Shown here piece after piece: positions 43,272-52,306 of a DNA stretch of 64,000 nucleotides (position 1 is the stretch's first letter; each line of letters begins with the position of its first letter). Made by a program: the position numbers and the translations under genes. The stretch lies in NCBI GenBank assembly GCA_959018755.1, contig CAUEMA010000005.1, forward strand, positions 53,471 to 117,470, given 5' to 3'. The notes under the pieces were generated by a model. It worked only from the letters and a program-made list of their open reading frames with translations. It had not been told where the DNA came from and did not search any database. The DNA comes from an uncultured Collinsella sp. Its GTDB lineage: Bacteria > Actinomycetota > Coriobacteriia > Coriobacteriales > Coriobacteriaceae.

Positions 43272-44384
43272 ATGGCAAAGGTAAAAATCAGCGACGTCGC
43301 GCGCGAGGCGGGGGTCTCGCTGGGCACGGTTTCCAACGCGCTCAACCATCCCGAAAAGCTGCGCCCCGAGACCCTCAAACTCATCAACGAGACCATCAAT
43401 CGCCTTGGCTACCTGCCCAACCAAAGCGCCCGCCAGCTCGCAGGCGGCGCCACCAAGTCCTTTGGCCTGGTCCTCCCCCGTCTCGACCACGGCTTTTCGC
43501 TCCAAATTGCCAGCGGCGCCCACAACGAGGCCCGCAAGCACGGCTACGACCTGCTCATCGCCAACGCCGATAACGACGACATTCTCGAGGACCATTACCT
43601 GCGTTATTTTATGGGCACGCAGATGTCCGGCGTCATGGTCCAGCCCATGGCGTCCCCCAACTGGCACCCCGCCATGACCAAGATGCCCGTGCCGATCGTC
43701 CATCTGGACATCCACTGTTCCGAGCCAGGTTACTACGTGGCCGCCGACAACGAGGCACAGGGGCGCATTATCGCCGAGCTTGCCATCGCCCGCGGCGCAC
43801 ACCATATCACCGTTGTGGGCAGAGCAGCATTCATGCAGCTCACCCTGCGCGTGCTTGGCATTCACAAGGCCCTCGCCCTGCATCCCGATATCAAAATTGA
43901 AGTTATTGACGCCGGAGAATGGAATACCGCTGCCGACGGTTACAGCATCGGCGCTCAGATTGCCGAGCGCTCTACCGGCGAGCGTCCCGATTTTGTCATC
44001 GGCCTTACCGATGTATTGGCCTCGGGCGTTATCTCGGCGTTGACCGACAAAGGCATCTCCGTCCCCGAGCAGCTTCGTGTGGCCGGCTGCGACGGCAACC
44101 CGCTTGCATGGAGCGGGTCGGTCCCCCTCACCACGGTGGCACCCCCGGGCTACGAGATTGGCCGCAAGGGTGTCCAGCTGCTCATGGAGCAAATCGAGAA
44201 CAAGGCGCCGGCAAAAACCAAGCACATCCGCATTGGTTCCGCAGCGCGAACCGTTACCGCGGTCACAGCCGCCGAGGACATCAACCGTCAGGAACTCGTG
44301 CGGCCGTTCCTCTTGGAGCGCGCCAGTACCCAGGCGAGCAGCCAAGCCGAAGCCACCGCCATCAACCTCGGCGCGTATCTATAG
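43272..44384 (+). CDS. LacI-family transcriptional regulator
   Basis: 370 residues. The N-terminal LacI helix-turn-helix and hinge (KISDVAREAGVSLGTVSNALN, ~4-55) precede a periplasmic-binding-protein-like effector domain (~62-340). AAAGGGG lies before the ATG at 43272; the frame to 43227 is an extension. The C-terminal ~30 residues are Ala/Gln-rich. No sugar operon is adjacent: glmS is divergent behind a block of repeats and a HAD phosphatase is convergent. Effector is presumably a sugar or sugar phosphate, and targets are probably elsewhere. Confidence 0.88.
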   Translation: MAKVKISDVAREAGVSLGTVSNALNHPEKLRPETLKLINETINRLGYLPNQSARQLAGGATKSFGLVLPRLDHGFSLQIASGAHNEARKHGYDLLIANADNDDILEDHYLRYFMGTQMSGVMVQPMASPNWHPAMTKMPVPIVHLDIHCSEPGYYVAADNEAQGRIIAELAIARGAHHITVVGRAAFMQLTLRVLGIHKALALHPDIKIEVIDAGEWNTAADGYSIGAQIAERSTGERPDFVIGLTDVLASGVISALTDKGISVPEQLRVAGCDGNPLAWSGSVPLTTVAPPGYEIGRKGVQLLMEQIENKAPAKTKHIRIGSAARTVTAVTAAEDINRQELVRPFLLERASTQASSQAEATAINLGAYL

Positions 44385-44415
44385 CACGTCGGCCAGTATG
44401 CCAAAACGCCACTTA

Positions 44416-44453
44416 AGCAAAAGAGGCCCGACTATTGCCGAACCTCTTTTGCT
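44416..44453. terminator. Bidirectional terminator between lacI-type gene and HAD gene
   Basis: AGCAAAAGAGG / CCTCTTTTGCT stem with a 16-nt loop. Located 32 nt after the LacI-type stop and 44 nt past the convergent HAD stop; A/T-rich base of the stem serves both directions. Confidence 0.7.
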
Positions 44454-44496
44454 GAGCGCAAAGACGGCCAATTGCTCGTTTCAGCTCCGCAATTGT

Positions 44497-45147
44497 CTAG
44501 CGCACGGCCTTGATCGCCGCCGCCAGGTCGAACAACGTATCGAGCACGGCCTCGCAGCCATCCACCACGTCCTGCGGCAGCGGCACGATATCGGGGACGG
44601 CAAAGACACGGCAGCCGGCCGTAATGCCCGAGACGCAACCGTTGCGCGAATCCTCGACCACGGCACATTCCTCGGGAGCAAAGCCCGCGCGCTCGCAGGC
44701 AAGCAGATACATCTCGGGGTCGGGCTTGCCGTGCACGACGTCCTCGCCACACGTTACCGTTTCAAACTTGTCAAAGAGGCCGACCATCTTAAGGTTGCGC
44801 TCGGCCGTAACGAGGCGCGACGACGTCGCTAGACCCACGTGATAGCCCGCAGCCAGCAGCTCGTCTAGGCACTCGGCGGCGCCGGCCTTAAGCTCCAGCT
44901 CGGTCTTGACCATCTCGTCGCGAATCTCCTTGTGGCGGACATAGACCGCCTCGGTGGTTTCATGGCTGCCGTAATGCTCATCAAGGATGTCCATAACATC
45001 GGGCAGCGTGCGGCCGATAAACTGATGGATCAGCGCTTCATCAATCGCGAGCCCCAGCTCAGCGGCGCCTGCCTTCCAGGCCTTAATCCCCAAACGCTCG
45101 GTATCGACCAGCGTTCCATCCATGTCAAAAATAACAGCCTTGATCAT
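44497..45147 (-). CDS. HAD-superfamily hydrolase, beta-phosphoglucomutase-like
   Basis: 216 residues. Motif I FDMDGTLVDTERLG carries both catalytic aspartates near residues 8-10, the helical cap follows (~18-85), motif II is LATSSRL near 109, and motif IV is VVEDSRNGCVSG near 170. The layout matches subfamily IA phosphatases and phosphoglucomutases. GAGGGG precedes the ATG at 45147, preferred over 45180. Monocistronic, convergent with the LacI-type gene. Sugar phosphatase and mutase activities cannot be told apart from sequence. Confidence 0.87.
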   Translation of the reverse strand: MIKAVIFDMDGTLVDTERLGIKAWKAGAAELGLAIDEALIHQFIGRTLPDVMDILDEHYGSHETTEAVYVRHKEIRDEMVKTELELKAGAAECLDELLAAGYHVGLATSSRLVTAERNLKMVGLFDKFETVTCGEDVVHGKPDPEMYLLACERAGFAPEECAVVEDSRNGCVSGITAGCRVFAVPDIVPLPQDVVDGCEAVLDTLFDLAAAIKAVR

Positions 45148-45313
45148 ATCGGTCCCCTCACCGGATTGTGTTACTACCACTCTACCGCACTTACAAACTT
45201 GTATATAACGTATATAGCATATTGCACTTTCGTTACATAGATAGAAGACTTATGGCAAGTAACGCATTAGGATTATAGTTTTCGACCGAGTACTCAATGG
45301 TAAGGAACGTTTC

Positions 45314-46192
45314 ATGATTTTAGACACCACGGCACCCGCAGAGGAGCTTCAAGACAAGCTATCGGCGCTCGAACAGCTGCTTTTGGCATACGGGCGCGTG
45401 GCTATCGGGTTTTCCGGCGGCGTCGACAGCAGCTTTTTGGCCGCCGTATGCGCCCGCATCATGCCTACCAATACCCTCCTTGTCCATCTCACCACACCGC
45501 TCATCGGCACGCCCGAACAGGCTTCGTTTGAGCGGTCCGTTGATGGACAAGCCAACGAAGGGGCACATTTTAAGCTCCCCGTGCTCAATCTTTCGGTGGA
45601 TCAGCTGCAGCTCCCCCAAGTAGTCTGCAACGATGCTAATCGCTGCTACCACTGCAAGCACGCCGGCTTTACCGCCATCGTCAACCACGCCAAGTCGCTC
45701 GGCTTTCCCACCGTCATCGATGGCAGCAACGCGAGCGACCGCGGCGATTACCGTCCCGGCATGCGCGCCGCCGAAGAGCTCGGCGTACGCTCCCCTCTCA
45801 TGGAGGTCGGCTTTACCAAGGACGAAGAGCGCGAGCTGCTGCGCGCATGGGGCTATCCCGTTTGGAACCTGCCGGCGGGAGCATGTCTTGCCACGCGCGT
45901 CCCCACGGGCGAGGAGCTCACGCGCGAGAAGGTCGATTTAATCCGCGCCTGCGAGGATTACCTGCACGATCTTGACTTGGCTCAGGTCCGCGCACGTCTG
46001 GTCGGCGGCTGCATGCATATCGAGGCCGCGCCCGCAGATGTCGCCAAGATTGCCGCCCTCGGCGGTGTCGCTGTCGACGACAAGGGCAAGACCCCGCTGC
46101 CCGCCACCATCGAATCCGCGCTGCGAGAGCTGGGCTGCGCCCACATCTCCCCCGAGGTCACCCCCTACATCCACGGCAACATGAATCAATAG
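45314..46192 (+). CDS. larE: LarE-family ATP-dependent sulfur transferase
   Basis: 292 residues. LarE adenylates and sulfurates pyridinium-3,5-dicarboxylate mononucleotide to build the nickel-pincer cofactor of lactate racemase-type enzymes. The PP-loop is IGFSGGVDSSF (~31-41). The sulfur-donor cysteine position is C191 in PAGACLATRVP, and there is a CYHC pair at 111/114, so this may be a cluster-binding LarE rather than the sacrificial single-Cys type. GGAACG precedes the ATG. No larA, larB or larC is in the window, so it is either an orphan or serves genes elsewhere. A GTTGCGG-family palindrome follows the stop by 12 nt. Confidence 0.87.
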   Translation: MILDTTAPAEELQDKLSALEQLLLAYGRVAIGFSGGVDSSFLAAVCARIMPTNTLLVHLTTPLIGTPEQASFERSVDGQANEGAHFKLPVLNLSVDQLQLPQVVCNDANRCYHCKHAGFTAIVNHAKSLGFPTVIDGSNASDRGDYRPGMRAAEELGVRSPLMEVGFTKDEERELLRAWGYPVWNLPAGACLATRVPTGEELTREKVDLIRACEDYLHDLDLAQVRARLVGGCMHIEAAPADVAKIAALGGVAVDDKGKTPLPATIESALRELGCAHISPEVTPYIHGNMNQ

Positions 46193-46204
46193 CGCATCCC
46201 GATG

Positions 46205-46271
46205 AGTTGCGGTGGAATAGTTCCTGTTTTGCGGCCTATCAGGCCCCAACAGGAACTATTCCACCGCAACT
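46205..46271. repeat. Palindromic repeat, family GTTGCGG, copy 3
   Basis: Arms AGTTGCGGTGGAATAGTTCC(TGTT) and perfect complement with a GGCC-containing loop, between larE and the convergent modD-like gene. Its 26-bp arms are almost identical to copies 1 and 2. Confidence 0.9.
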
Positions 46272-46354
46272 GCGTTTTGCGAGCATGGGCCCGCAAAAGA
46301 AAGAAACGGTTTTATTATTGAGCGCGTTTGCCCGGGCAAACGCGCGGCGACGCG

Positions 46355-47221
46355 CTAGGCGAACATCTTGACGCTCATATCGACGGGATTCGCCGTGTAG
46401 CAGGACGTGGTCACGAGGCTATCAACGCCAGTCGACGCGTACTCGGCAGCGTTGTCGGGGCGAATCCCTCCCGCCGCAACTAGGGCCACATGGGGATCGA
46501 TTCCATGCAGCTCCTCGACAAGCGGACCCAGCTCGGCAACCGACACTTTGTCGAACTGAATACCGTCGACGCCCGCCTTCACCAGCCTGCGGGCATCATC
46601 GGCACCCGCCTCGACAAACAACTTTTTCTCGATGCAGCGTCGACGAATCTGGGGCAGAAGCTCAATAAACGCATCGAGTCCCGTCGCCCCAGAAGGCGCT
46701 GTCATATACCTGGTATGGTTGTCGAACACCAACACGGTCTCGGAAAGGCCCATGCGATGCGGAAACGCTCCGCCCGCAACGATCGCCTTGGTCAGCAGAT
46801 CCCTATTACCCGGCGTGCTCTTTCGCGTCGTCAGCACCTCGCACATGGGATTGGCCGCATGCGCAGCGTCGACCATTTTGCGCGTCTTGGTTGCCACGGC
46901 CGAGTAGTGGTCGAACATATTTAGGCCGACTTTCCATAGCAGATGCAAATTGGCGGCCGAACCGCGTACGCGCATAAAAGATTGCCCGGCTTCAACCTTG
47001 GCTCCCGAGGGCTCAAACCACTCGACCGTCAGGTTCAGCATAGTGGCCATACGCGCAACCTCCTCCGTGCAACAAAGCACGCAGTTCTCGCGCGTATAAT
47101 ACTCCATCACACCGAGTGCCTCACCGATTCCCAAGATATGCGTCGTGATATCGATATAGGGGACATCCTCGGCGATAAGCTCCTCGAGCCGCGCGTCGCT
47201 TATACGGATAATGTCGGACAT
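46355..47221 (-). CDS. modD: ModD-like / nicotinate-nucleotide pyrophosphorylase family protein
   Basis: 288 residues with a quinolinate phosphoribosyltransferase-type fold. Features include DITTHILGIG near residue 23, TRKSTPGNRDLLTKAIVAGGAFPHRMGLS (~130-158) with substrate and PRPP contacts, and VALVAAGGIRPDNAAEYAS (~255-270). The sequence pattern, with S-D-A-R-L-E-E-L-I-A-E-D at the N-terminus, is that of ModD, found with molybdate transport genes in some bacteria, rather than biosynthetic NadC. No molybdate genes are nearby. AAGG precedes the ATG at 47221; the frame to 47353 is a Cys-rich artefact. Exact substrate unproven. Confidence 0.78.
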   Translation of the reverse strand: MSDIIRISDARLEELIAEDVPYIDITTHILGIGEALGVMEYYTRENCVLCCTEEVARMATMLNLTVEWFEPSGAKVEAGQSFMRVRGSAANLHLLWKVGLNMFDHYSAVATKTRKMVDAAHAANPMCEVLTTRKSTPGNRDLLTKAIVAGGAFPHRMGLSETVLVFDNHTRYMTAPSGATGLDAFIELLPQIRRRCIEKKLFVEAGADDARRLVKAGVDGIQFDKVSVAELGPLVEELHGIDPHVALVAAGGIRPDNAAEYASTGVDSLVTTSCYTANPVDMSVKMFA

Positions 47222-47396
47222 GGGGCCTTCTCTCTCGCATTGCTCTCGGCAGAAAAAAGCTTGTCGCCTTCCCGGCCTATACGGTACAACCTCATCAGTA
47301 TCGCTTGCCTCACATCTTACGCATTCGACCGAGCAAACGTCCATGGGCGGCACCTGCTAGACTGGTAGACTCCTAACCGTCCGTCCAGGAGTCTCC

Positions 47397-48380
47397 ATGT
47401 CGCGCAAGTCCGCCTACAAGCAAGTACTTTCCATCGGCACCGTCGTGGTGCTGGGGTTTGCGCTGTTTACGGGATCGCTCGACGGAGCGCCCAAGTTGTT
47501 GTCGCCGCAAAGCGACGAGCAGGCGGCGGCTCTGGCCGAGAAACAAAACGAGAGTCCCAGCCGCACCGACGACGAGGCAGACCTGGTTGCCCGACTCGAA
47601 TCGGGAACAGAGAGCTCCTCGGACTCTCAAAATAGCCAAGCCTCTGGCGATGGCTCCGATTCCGCCGCAACCGACACCGGTGACGACGGCTCCGCCGACA
47701 GTACCGCTACCCCCATCGACGAGGTCGAAAACCCCGATCTCGACCGTGCCCGCGGCGTATATCTCAGCAGCATTCCCGACTACGCGGGTAACCCCTATGT
47801 TGCCCTGCGCGCCGACAGCACGCACCCGCTCGGCACACCATCATTCACGCTCGATGAATACGAGCGCGCTACAGAAGAGGGCTGCTTTAAAAAGTTCTCC
47901 AAGCTCGACAGCTTGGGCCGCACCCGCAAAGCGCTCGCCTGCGTGGGCCCCGAATCGCTTGGTCAAGGCGAGCGCGGCGATATCTCGCGCATCCACCCCG
48001 CCGGCTGGCACCAGCAGCGCTACGACTTTATTCCAGGCCAGAGCCTGTACAACCGCTGCCACCTTATCGCCTGGTCGCTCTGCGGCGAAAACGCCAACCG
48101 CAAGAATCTCCTCACCGGCACGCGTTATCTCAACGAGACGGGCATGCTACCGTTTGAGGAGCAGATTCTCAACTACATCCGCGAAACGGGCAACCACGTG
48201 CTCTACCGCGTCACGCCCATGTACAACGAAGAGGAACTTGTCTGCCGTGGCGTGCGCCTTGAGGCGCAATCGGTCGAGGACCATGGCAAGACCCTCTGTT
48301 TCCACGTATATTGCTACAACCTGCAGCCGCATGTGCAGATCGACTACGCCACCGGCCGCAACCAGGCATCCGGAGACTAG
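47397..48380 (+). CDS. Secreted or membrane-anchored DNA/RNA non-specific endonuclease, EndA-like
   Basis: 327 residues. An N-terminal signal anchor (~8-25, LSIGTVVVLGFALFTG) is followed by a ~85-residue Ser/Asp/Ala-rich linker and a beta-beta-alpha-metal nuclease domain (~140-315). The catalytic region reads YNRCHLIAWSLCGENANRKNLLTGT near 222-246, with the catalytic His and downstream Asn that bind magnesium; the usual DRGH is NRCH here. The family includes streptococcal EndA, which degrades DNA during uptake or in biofilms. GGAG precedes the ATG. No competence gene is adjacent. Confidence 0.87.
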   Translation: MSRKSAYKQVLSIGTVVVLGFALFTGSLDGAPKLLSPQSDEQAAALAEKQNESPSRTDDEADLVARLESGTESSSDSQNSQASGDGSDSAATDTGDDGSADSTATPIDEVENPDLDRARGVYLSSIPDYAGNPYVALRADSTHPLGTPSFTLDEYERATEEGCFKKFSKLDSLGRTRKALACVGPESLGQGERGDISRIHPAGWHQQRYDFIPGQSLYNRCHLIAWSLCGENANRKNLLTGTRYLNETGMLPFEEQILNYIRETGNHVLYRVTPMYNEEELVCRGVRLEAQSVEDHGKTLCFHVYCYNLQPHVQIDYATGRNQASGD

Positions 48381-48443
48381 TGCCGACCGCGCCGCCCGTA
48401 ACCCAGAAAATGATCCGTTTTCCTCCGTCCCCCAGGAATCAAA

Positions 48444-48476
48444 AAGGGTCGCCCTGGATTGCCCAGAGCGGCCCTT
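48444..48476 (-). terminator. Terminator of the EF-G-like gene
   Basis: AAGGG-CGC arms with partial CCTGG/CCAG pairing, followed on the minus strand by TTTTTGATT, 35 nt past the stop. Confidence 0.7.
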
Positions 48477-48510
48477 GCATCGGCATGTATGTTATAGGCA
48501 AAGCCACACG

Positions 48511-50586
48511 CTACTTGGCGCGGCCCTCCTCATAGCGCTCGACCAGCTTGGCCTGAACGTCATAAGGCACCTGCTCATAGCCCGCGGGCTTCATGGTAAA
48601 GTCGCCCGTGCCGCGCGTGATGGAGCGCAGGCGCGTCGAATAATCCGTCAGCTCGGCGAGAGGCGCCTGGGCAATGACCACGGTGTCTCCGCGCTCATCA
48701 GTCTCCATGCCCGTCACGCGACCGCGCGAGGCCGAGATATCGCCCATCACGGCGCCGGCGTAGCTCTCGGGGATAGTCACTGTGATTTCCTCGATGGGCT
48801 CCAGCACCACCGGGTCGGCATCGGCGCATGCCTTGCGCAGGCCGATGCGAGCCGCCGCGCGGAACGCCATCTCGTTGGAGTCGACGCTGTGATACGAGCC
48901 GTCGTACACAGCCACGCGGATGCCAGTAAGCGGGTAGCCGGCAATAATGCCGTCCTTCATGGTCTCCTGAACGCCCTTGTCCACGGCGGGAATGAGCGAA
49001 CGCGGAATGCGACCGCCCACGACCTCGTCTACAAACTCATAGCCATCGCTCGTGCCGTCGGGCCCAATGAGTGGCTCAACGCGCAGCCAGCAGTCGCCAT
49101 ACTGACCGGCACCGCCAGTCTGCTTCTTGTGGCGACCCTGGGCACTTGCCGTGCGGCGAATGGTCTCGCGATACGGAATACGGATCGGCACGCTCTTGGC
49201 CACGACCTTGGTGCGATCCTCAAGGCGATTGAGCAGGACCGAAACCTGCGCCTCACCCACGGCGGAGATGATAGTCTGGCCGGTCTCCTCGTCACGATCG
49301 ATGCTCATGGTCGGATCGGCCTTGCACGCCTTCTCGATAAACGTGTATAGCTTCTCCTCGTCACCGCGGTTCTCGGCCTCGATGGCGATGCGGTACTGCG
49401 AGTTGGGGAACTTAAACGCCGCAGCCTCGACCTTGCCGGTAATCGAGAGTGTATCGCCCGTCTCGGCCGCCAGCTTGGGCGCCACGATGATATCGCCGGC
49501 ATAAGCGTGGCCGACCTCGGTCATGTCACGGCCGCACATCACATACAGGTGGGCCAGACGCTCACCCTTGCGCGTGCGCGCATTGACCAGCTCAAGGCCC
49601 GGCTCAAGCGTACCCGTCAGCACCTTGATAAAGCTGATGCGACCCTGTTGCGGATCGGCCAAGGTCTTAAACACAAATGCCACCGGGCGGTCATCGTCAC
49701 TCGAGATCTTAAGCGAATCGCCGTCGATGAGCGGCATCTCGCCGTAGTCCGTCGGCGCCGGGAAGTACGTGGCGATATCGTCCATCAGCGAGTTGACGCC
49801 CTGCTCTTTAATGCAATCGCCCGCAAAGACCGGCACAAAGATGCGCTCGGCGATCGCCTTCGACAGCAGGCCTTCAAGCTCCTCCTGCGTCAGTGTCTCC
49901 TCGCCTTCCAAGTACTTCATCATCAGTTCGTCGTCAGCCTCGGCCACCAGCTCGCACAGATGGTCATGGGCTTCCTCGGCCTGGGCACGATACTCCTCGG
50001 GAATCTCCGACTCAACGGCTTCAGTGCCGTTGCAATGGCGTGCCTTCATGCGCACCAGATCGATGATGCCGTCGAAGTCCTCGCCCTCGCCCCAGGGAAG
50101 GGTCACGGCGCCCAGGCGCATACCAAAGCGCTCCTGCAGCAGATTCATCGTGGTCGCAAAGCTGGCCTCAGAGCGCGACAGGCGGTTTACGAACACCGCA
50201 CGCGCCAAGCGCAGGTCCTCGGCGGCATACCAGAGCTTAACCGTCGTAGGCTGCGGGCCGGCCTCGGCGTCGACCACAAACAGAGCCGTCTCGCAGACGC
50301 TCATCGCGGCAAAGGCGTCGCCGATAAAATCGGGGTAGCACGGGGCATCGAGCACATTGATGCGCGCGCCCTTCCAGTCGATCGGCGCAATGGTCGTCGA
50401 GATGGAAAATGCACGCTTGACCTCTTCGGGGTCATAGTCGAGCGTAGGCTTGGTGCCGTCGTGGCCGCCCAGGCGGGCGGTCTTGCCGGAAAGGTGGAGC
50501 ATGGCCTCGGCGAGTGAAGTCTTGCCCACCCCGCCTTGGCCTACGAGCACCACGTTCCTTACGTTACCGGTCTTGGGAGCACCCAT
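48511..50586 (-). CDS. Elongation factor G-like GTPase (FusA2 type)
   Basis: 691 residues with EF-G domain order. The P-loop is GQGGVGKTSLAEAML (~15-29). Switch II reads DAPCYPDF in place of DTPGHVDF, losing the catalytic histidine, and the G4 box is VNRLSRSEA rather than NKxD. Domains II-V follow, with TGGAGQYGD (~505) and the C-terminal EF-G fold (~600-675, SYAGAVMGDISASRGRV). These changes mark the EF-G-like paralogue family of actinobacteria and clostridia, whose role in translation is unsettled. AAGGAGG precedes the ATG at 50586. It is not the housekeeping fusA. Confidence 0.88.
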   Translation of the reverse strand: MGAPKTGNVRNVVLVGQGGVGKTSLAEAMLHLSGKTARLGGHDGTKPTLDYDPEEVKRAFSISTTIAPIDWKGARINVLDAPCYPDFIGDAFAAMSVCETALFVVDAEAGPQPTTVKLWYAAEDLRLARAVFVNRLSRSEASFATTMNLLQERFGMRLGAVTLPWGEGEDFDGIIDLVRMKARHCNGTEAVESEIPEEYRAQAEEAHDHLCELVAEADDELMMKYLEGEETLTQEELEGLLSKAIAERIFVPVFAGDCIKEQGVNSLMDDIATYFPAPTDYGEMPLIDGDSLKISSDDDRPVAFVFKTLADPQQGRISFIKVLTGTLEPGLELVNARTRKGERLAHLYVMCGRDMTEVGHAYAGDIIVAPKLAAETGDTLSITGKVEAAAFKFPNSQYRIAIEAENRGDEEKLYTFIEKACKADPTMSIDRDEETGQTIISAVGEAQVSVLLNRLEDRTKVVAKSVPIRIPYRETIRRTASAQGRHKKQTGGAGQYGDCWLRVEPLIGPDGTSDGYEFVDEVVGGRIPRSLIPAVDKGVQETMKDGIIAGYPLTGIRVAVYDGSYHSVDSNEMAFRAAARIGLRKACADADPVVLEPIEEITVTIPESYAGAVMGDISASRGRVTGMETDERGDTVVIAQAPLAELTDYSTRLRSITRGTGDFTMKPAGYEQVPYDVQAKLVERYEEGRAK

Positions 50587-50828
50587 GATGACCTCCTTGC
50601 AGGGCCGCGCGCAATGCGCGACGCCAACGGGGAGAGTTCGCGGTCGGTGCCATCCCGGGAGCAGCATGGTCGGCAGCCGAGCCGACTCACCCTCCAAATG
50701 TCCTATGCCACCACCCTACCCTCACGGGCGGCTGTCCATGCATACCTTTCGGCGCACGTATGAATACAGGCGGCGAGAGGAAGAGGCAAGCTTGTGAGGC
50801 GATTATTGAGCCCCGTCGATGCAAACAA
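50587..50828. other. Intergenic region upstream of the EF-G-like gene
   Basis: About 240 bp holding the promoter side of the EF-G-like gene. No credible small gene, repeat or riboswitch recognised. A long frame continues into it but lacks coding character. Confidence 0.5.
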
Positions 50829-50862
50829 AAGCCGCCACAGACCGTAAGACCTGCGGCGGCTT
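50829..50862 (-). terminator. Terminator of the amino-acid ABC operon
   Basis: AAGCCGCC / GGCGGCTT stem with additional inner pairs; TTTTGTTTG follows on the minus strand, 34 nt past the ATPase stop. Confidence 0.75.
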
Positions 50863-50895
50863 CGCCTCAATTAATAGTTGAGTAAATACCTGAGC

Positions 50896-51660
50896 CTACC
50901 CCTCGATACGGCTCAAGAACTCACGGGTACGTTGCTCACGCGGGTGATTGATAACCTGCTCGGCCGGACCCTCCTCGACAATGCGGCCTCCGTCCATAAA
51001 GACCACGCGATCGGCAACATCGCGCGCAAACTGCATCGCGTGGGTCACGATCACCATCGTCATATTCTGCGCGGCAAGGTCTTTAATGACACGCAGCACC
51101 TCGGCCGTTAGCTCGGGATCGAGCGCCGAGGTCGGCTCGTCAAAGAACAAGATCTCCGGGTCGAGCGCCAAGGCGCGGGCGATACTCACGCGCTGTTGCT
51201 GACCGCCCGAAAGCTCACACGGAACCTTGTTCTCGTTGCCCACAAGCCCCATCTGAGCAATCAATTCATGCGCACGAGCTTCCGCCTGCTCGCGCGGGCG
51301 CTTAAGAACGCGGATCGGCGCATCGGTGATGTTTTTCATCACGGTATAGTGCGGGAACAGATTGTAGTTCTGAAACACCAGGCCAAATCGCGAGCGCGCC
51401 TGCCTGGGCACATCGCCCTTCGCATAGACCGCGCCCGAACCCGCATCCGTCGCAACGGCAAGGTCGCCAAACGAGAGCGAGCCTCCGTCGAGCGTCTCGA
51501 GCAGCGTGGCACACCGCAGCAGCGTGGACTTGCCGCCACCCGAAGGCCCGATAATCGCCACGACCTCTCCACGCTTTACCTCGAGCGAGATATCCTTGAG
51601 CACCTCATTGCCGCCAAACGCCTTGCGAGCGTTCGATATATTCATTACCGAATTAATCAT
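50896..51660 (-). CDS. glnQ: Polar amino-acid ABC transporter ATPase (GlnQ-like)
   Basis: 254 residues. Walker A GPSGGGKSTL (~38-47), signature LSGGQQQRV (~160), Walker B ILFFDEPTSALD (~180), and the downstream His switch VTHAMQFA are all intact. The sequence pattern is that of GlnQ/HisP-type ATPases. The ATG at 51660 lies inside the last codons of the permease gene (8-nt overlap), giving translational coupling; no strong ribosome site is visible. It powers import with the adjacent permease and lipoprotein. Substrate (glutamine, cystine, arginine or other) not determinable. Confidence 0.93.
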   Translation of the reverse strand: MINSVMNISNARKAFGGNEVLKDISLEVKRGEVVAIIGPSGGGKSTLLRCATLLETLDGGSLSFGDLAVATDAGSGAVYAKGDVPRQARSRFGLVFQNYNLFPHYTVMKNITDAPIRVLKRPREQAEARAHELIAQMGLVGNENKVPCELSGGQQQRVSIARALALDPEILFFDEPTSALDPELTAEVLRVIKDLAAQNMTMVIVTHAMQFARDVADRVVFMDGGRIVEEGPAEQVINHPREQRTREFLSRIEG

Positions 51661-52306
51661 GGTAGTAATCCAATTTTTTCTCGGCGGCGCCCAGCAGCAT
51701 CTCGACAACGAAATTAAAGACCCAGTAAATCAGCGCCGCAATCGCAAACGGCACCATGCTCACCTGCGAGGCGACCAGCGCCTTGGCCGTCGAGAACATC
51801 TCACCCACGCCAATGGCAAACGCCAGCGACGTGTCCTTGACCAGCGTGATGATCTCGTTGCCCATCGCCGGCAGAATACGCTTGGCGACCTGCGGCATCA
51901 CGATATACAGAAACGTCTGCACGCGCGAATAGCCCAGCACCTCGGCAGCCTCGTATTGACCGCGCGGAATGGACTGCAAGCCCGAGCGATAGATCTCGGC
52001 AAAGTAACCGGCGTAGTTGATGATGAACGCCACGACGCACGCCGTCCACTTGGAATCGGGCGTGAGCGAAATGCCAAACACGTAGTACGGGGCAAAGTAG
52101 ATGGCAAACATCTGCAGCATGAGCGGCGTACCGCGCATGACCGAAATGTAGATGCGCGCAATCCAGCGAAGCAGCGCGATTTTGCTCATGCGCATAAACG
52201 CCACGGGGATTCCCAGCGGAATCGACCCCAGCAGCGTCAGCACAAACAGCTGCAAACTGACCAAGAATCCCTGGCCAAGCATCTGCATCATGACCTGAAT
52301 AGACAT
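51653..52306 (-). CDS. Polar amino-acid ABC transporter permease
   Basis: 217 residues, five membrane segments, HisM/GlnP family. The ATPase-coupling EAA loop is EAAEVLGYSRVQTFLYIVMPQ region (~135-155; YEAAEVLG). The N-terminal MMQMLGQGFLVSLQLF is typical. Its ATG overlaps the TAA of the binding-protein gene (TAATG). It acts as a homodimer because only one permease gene is in the operon. Confidence 0.93.
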   Translation of the reverse strand: MSIQVMMQMLGQGFLVSLQLFVLTLLGSIPLGIPVAFMRMSKIALLRWIARIYISVMRGTPLMLQMFAIYFAPYYVFGISLTPDSKWTACVVAFIINYAGYFAEIYRSGLQSIPRGQYEAAEVLGYSRVQTFLYIVMPQVAKRILPAMGNEIITLVKDTSLAFAIGVGEMFSTAKALVASQVSMVPFAIAALIYWVFNFVVEMLLGAAEKKLDYYHD

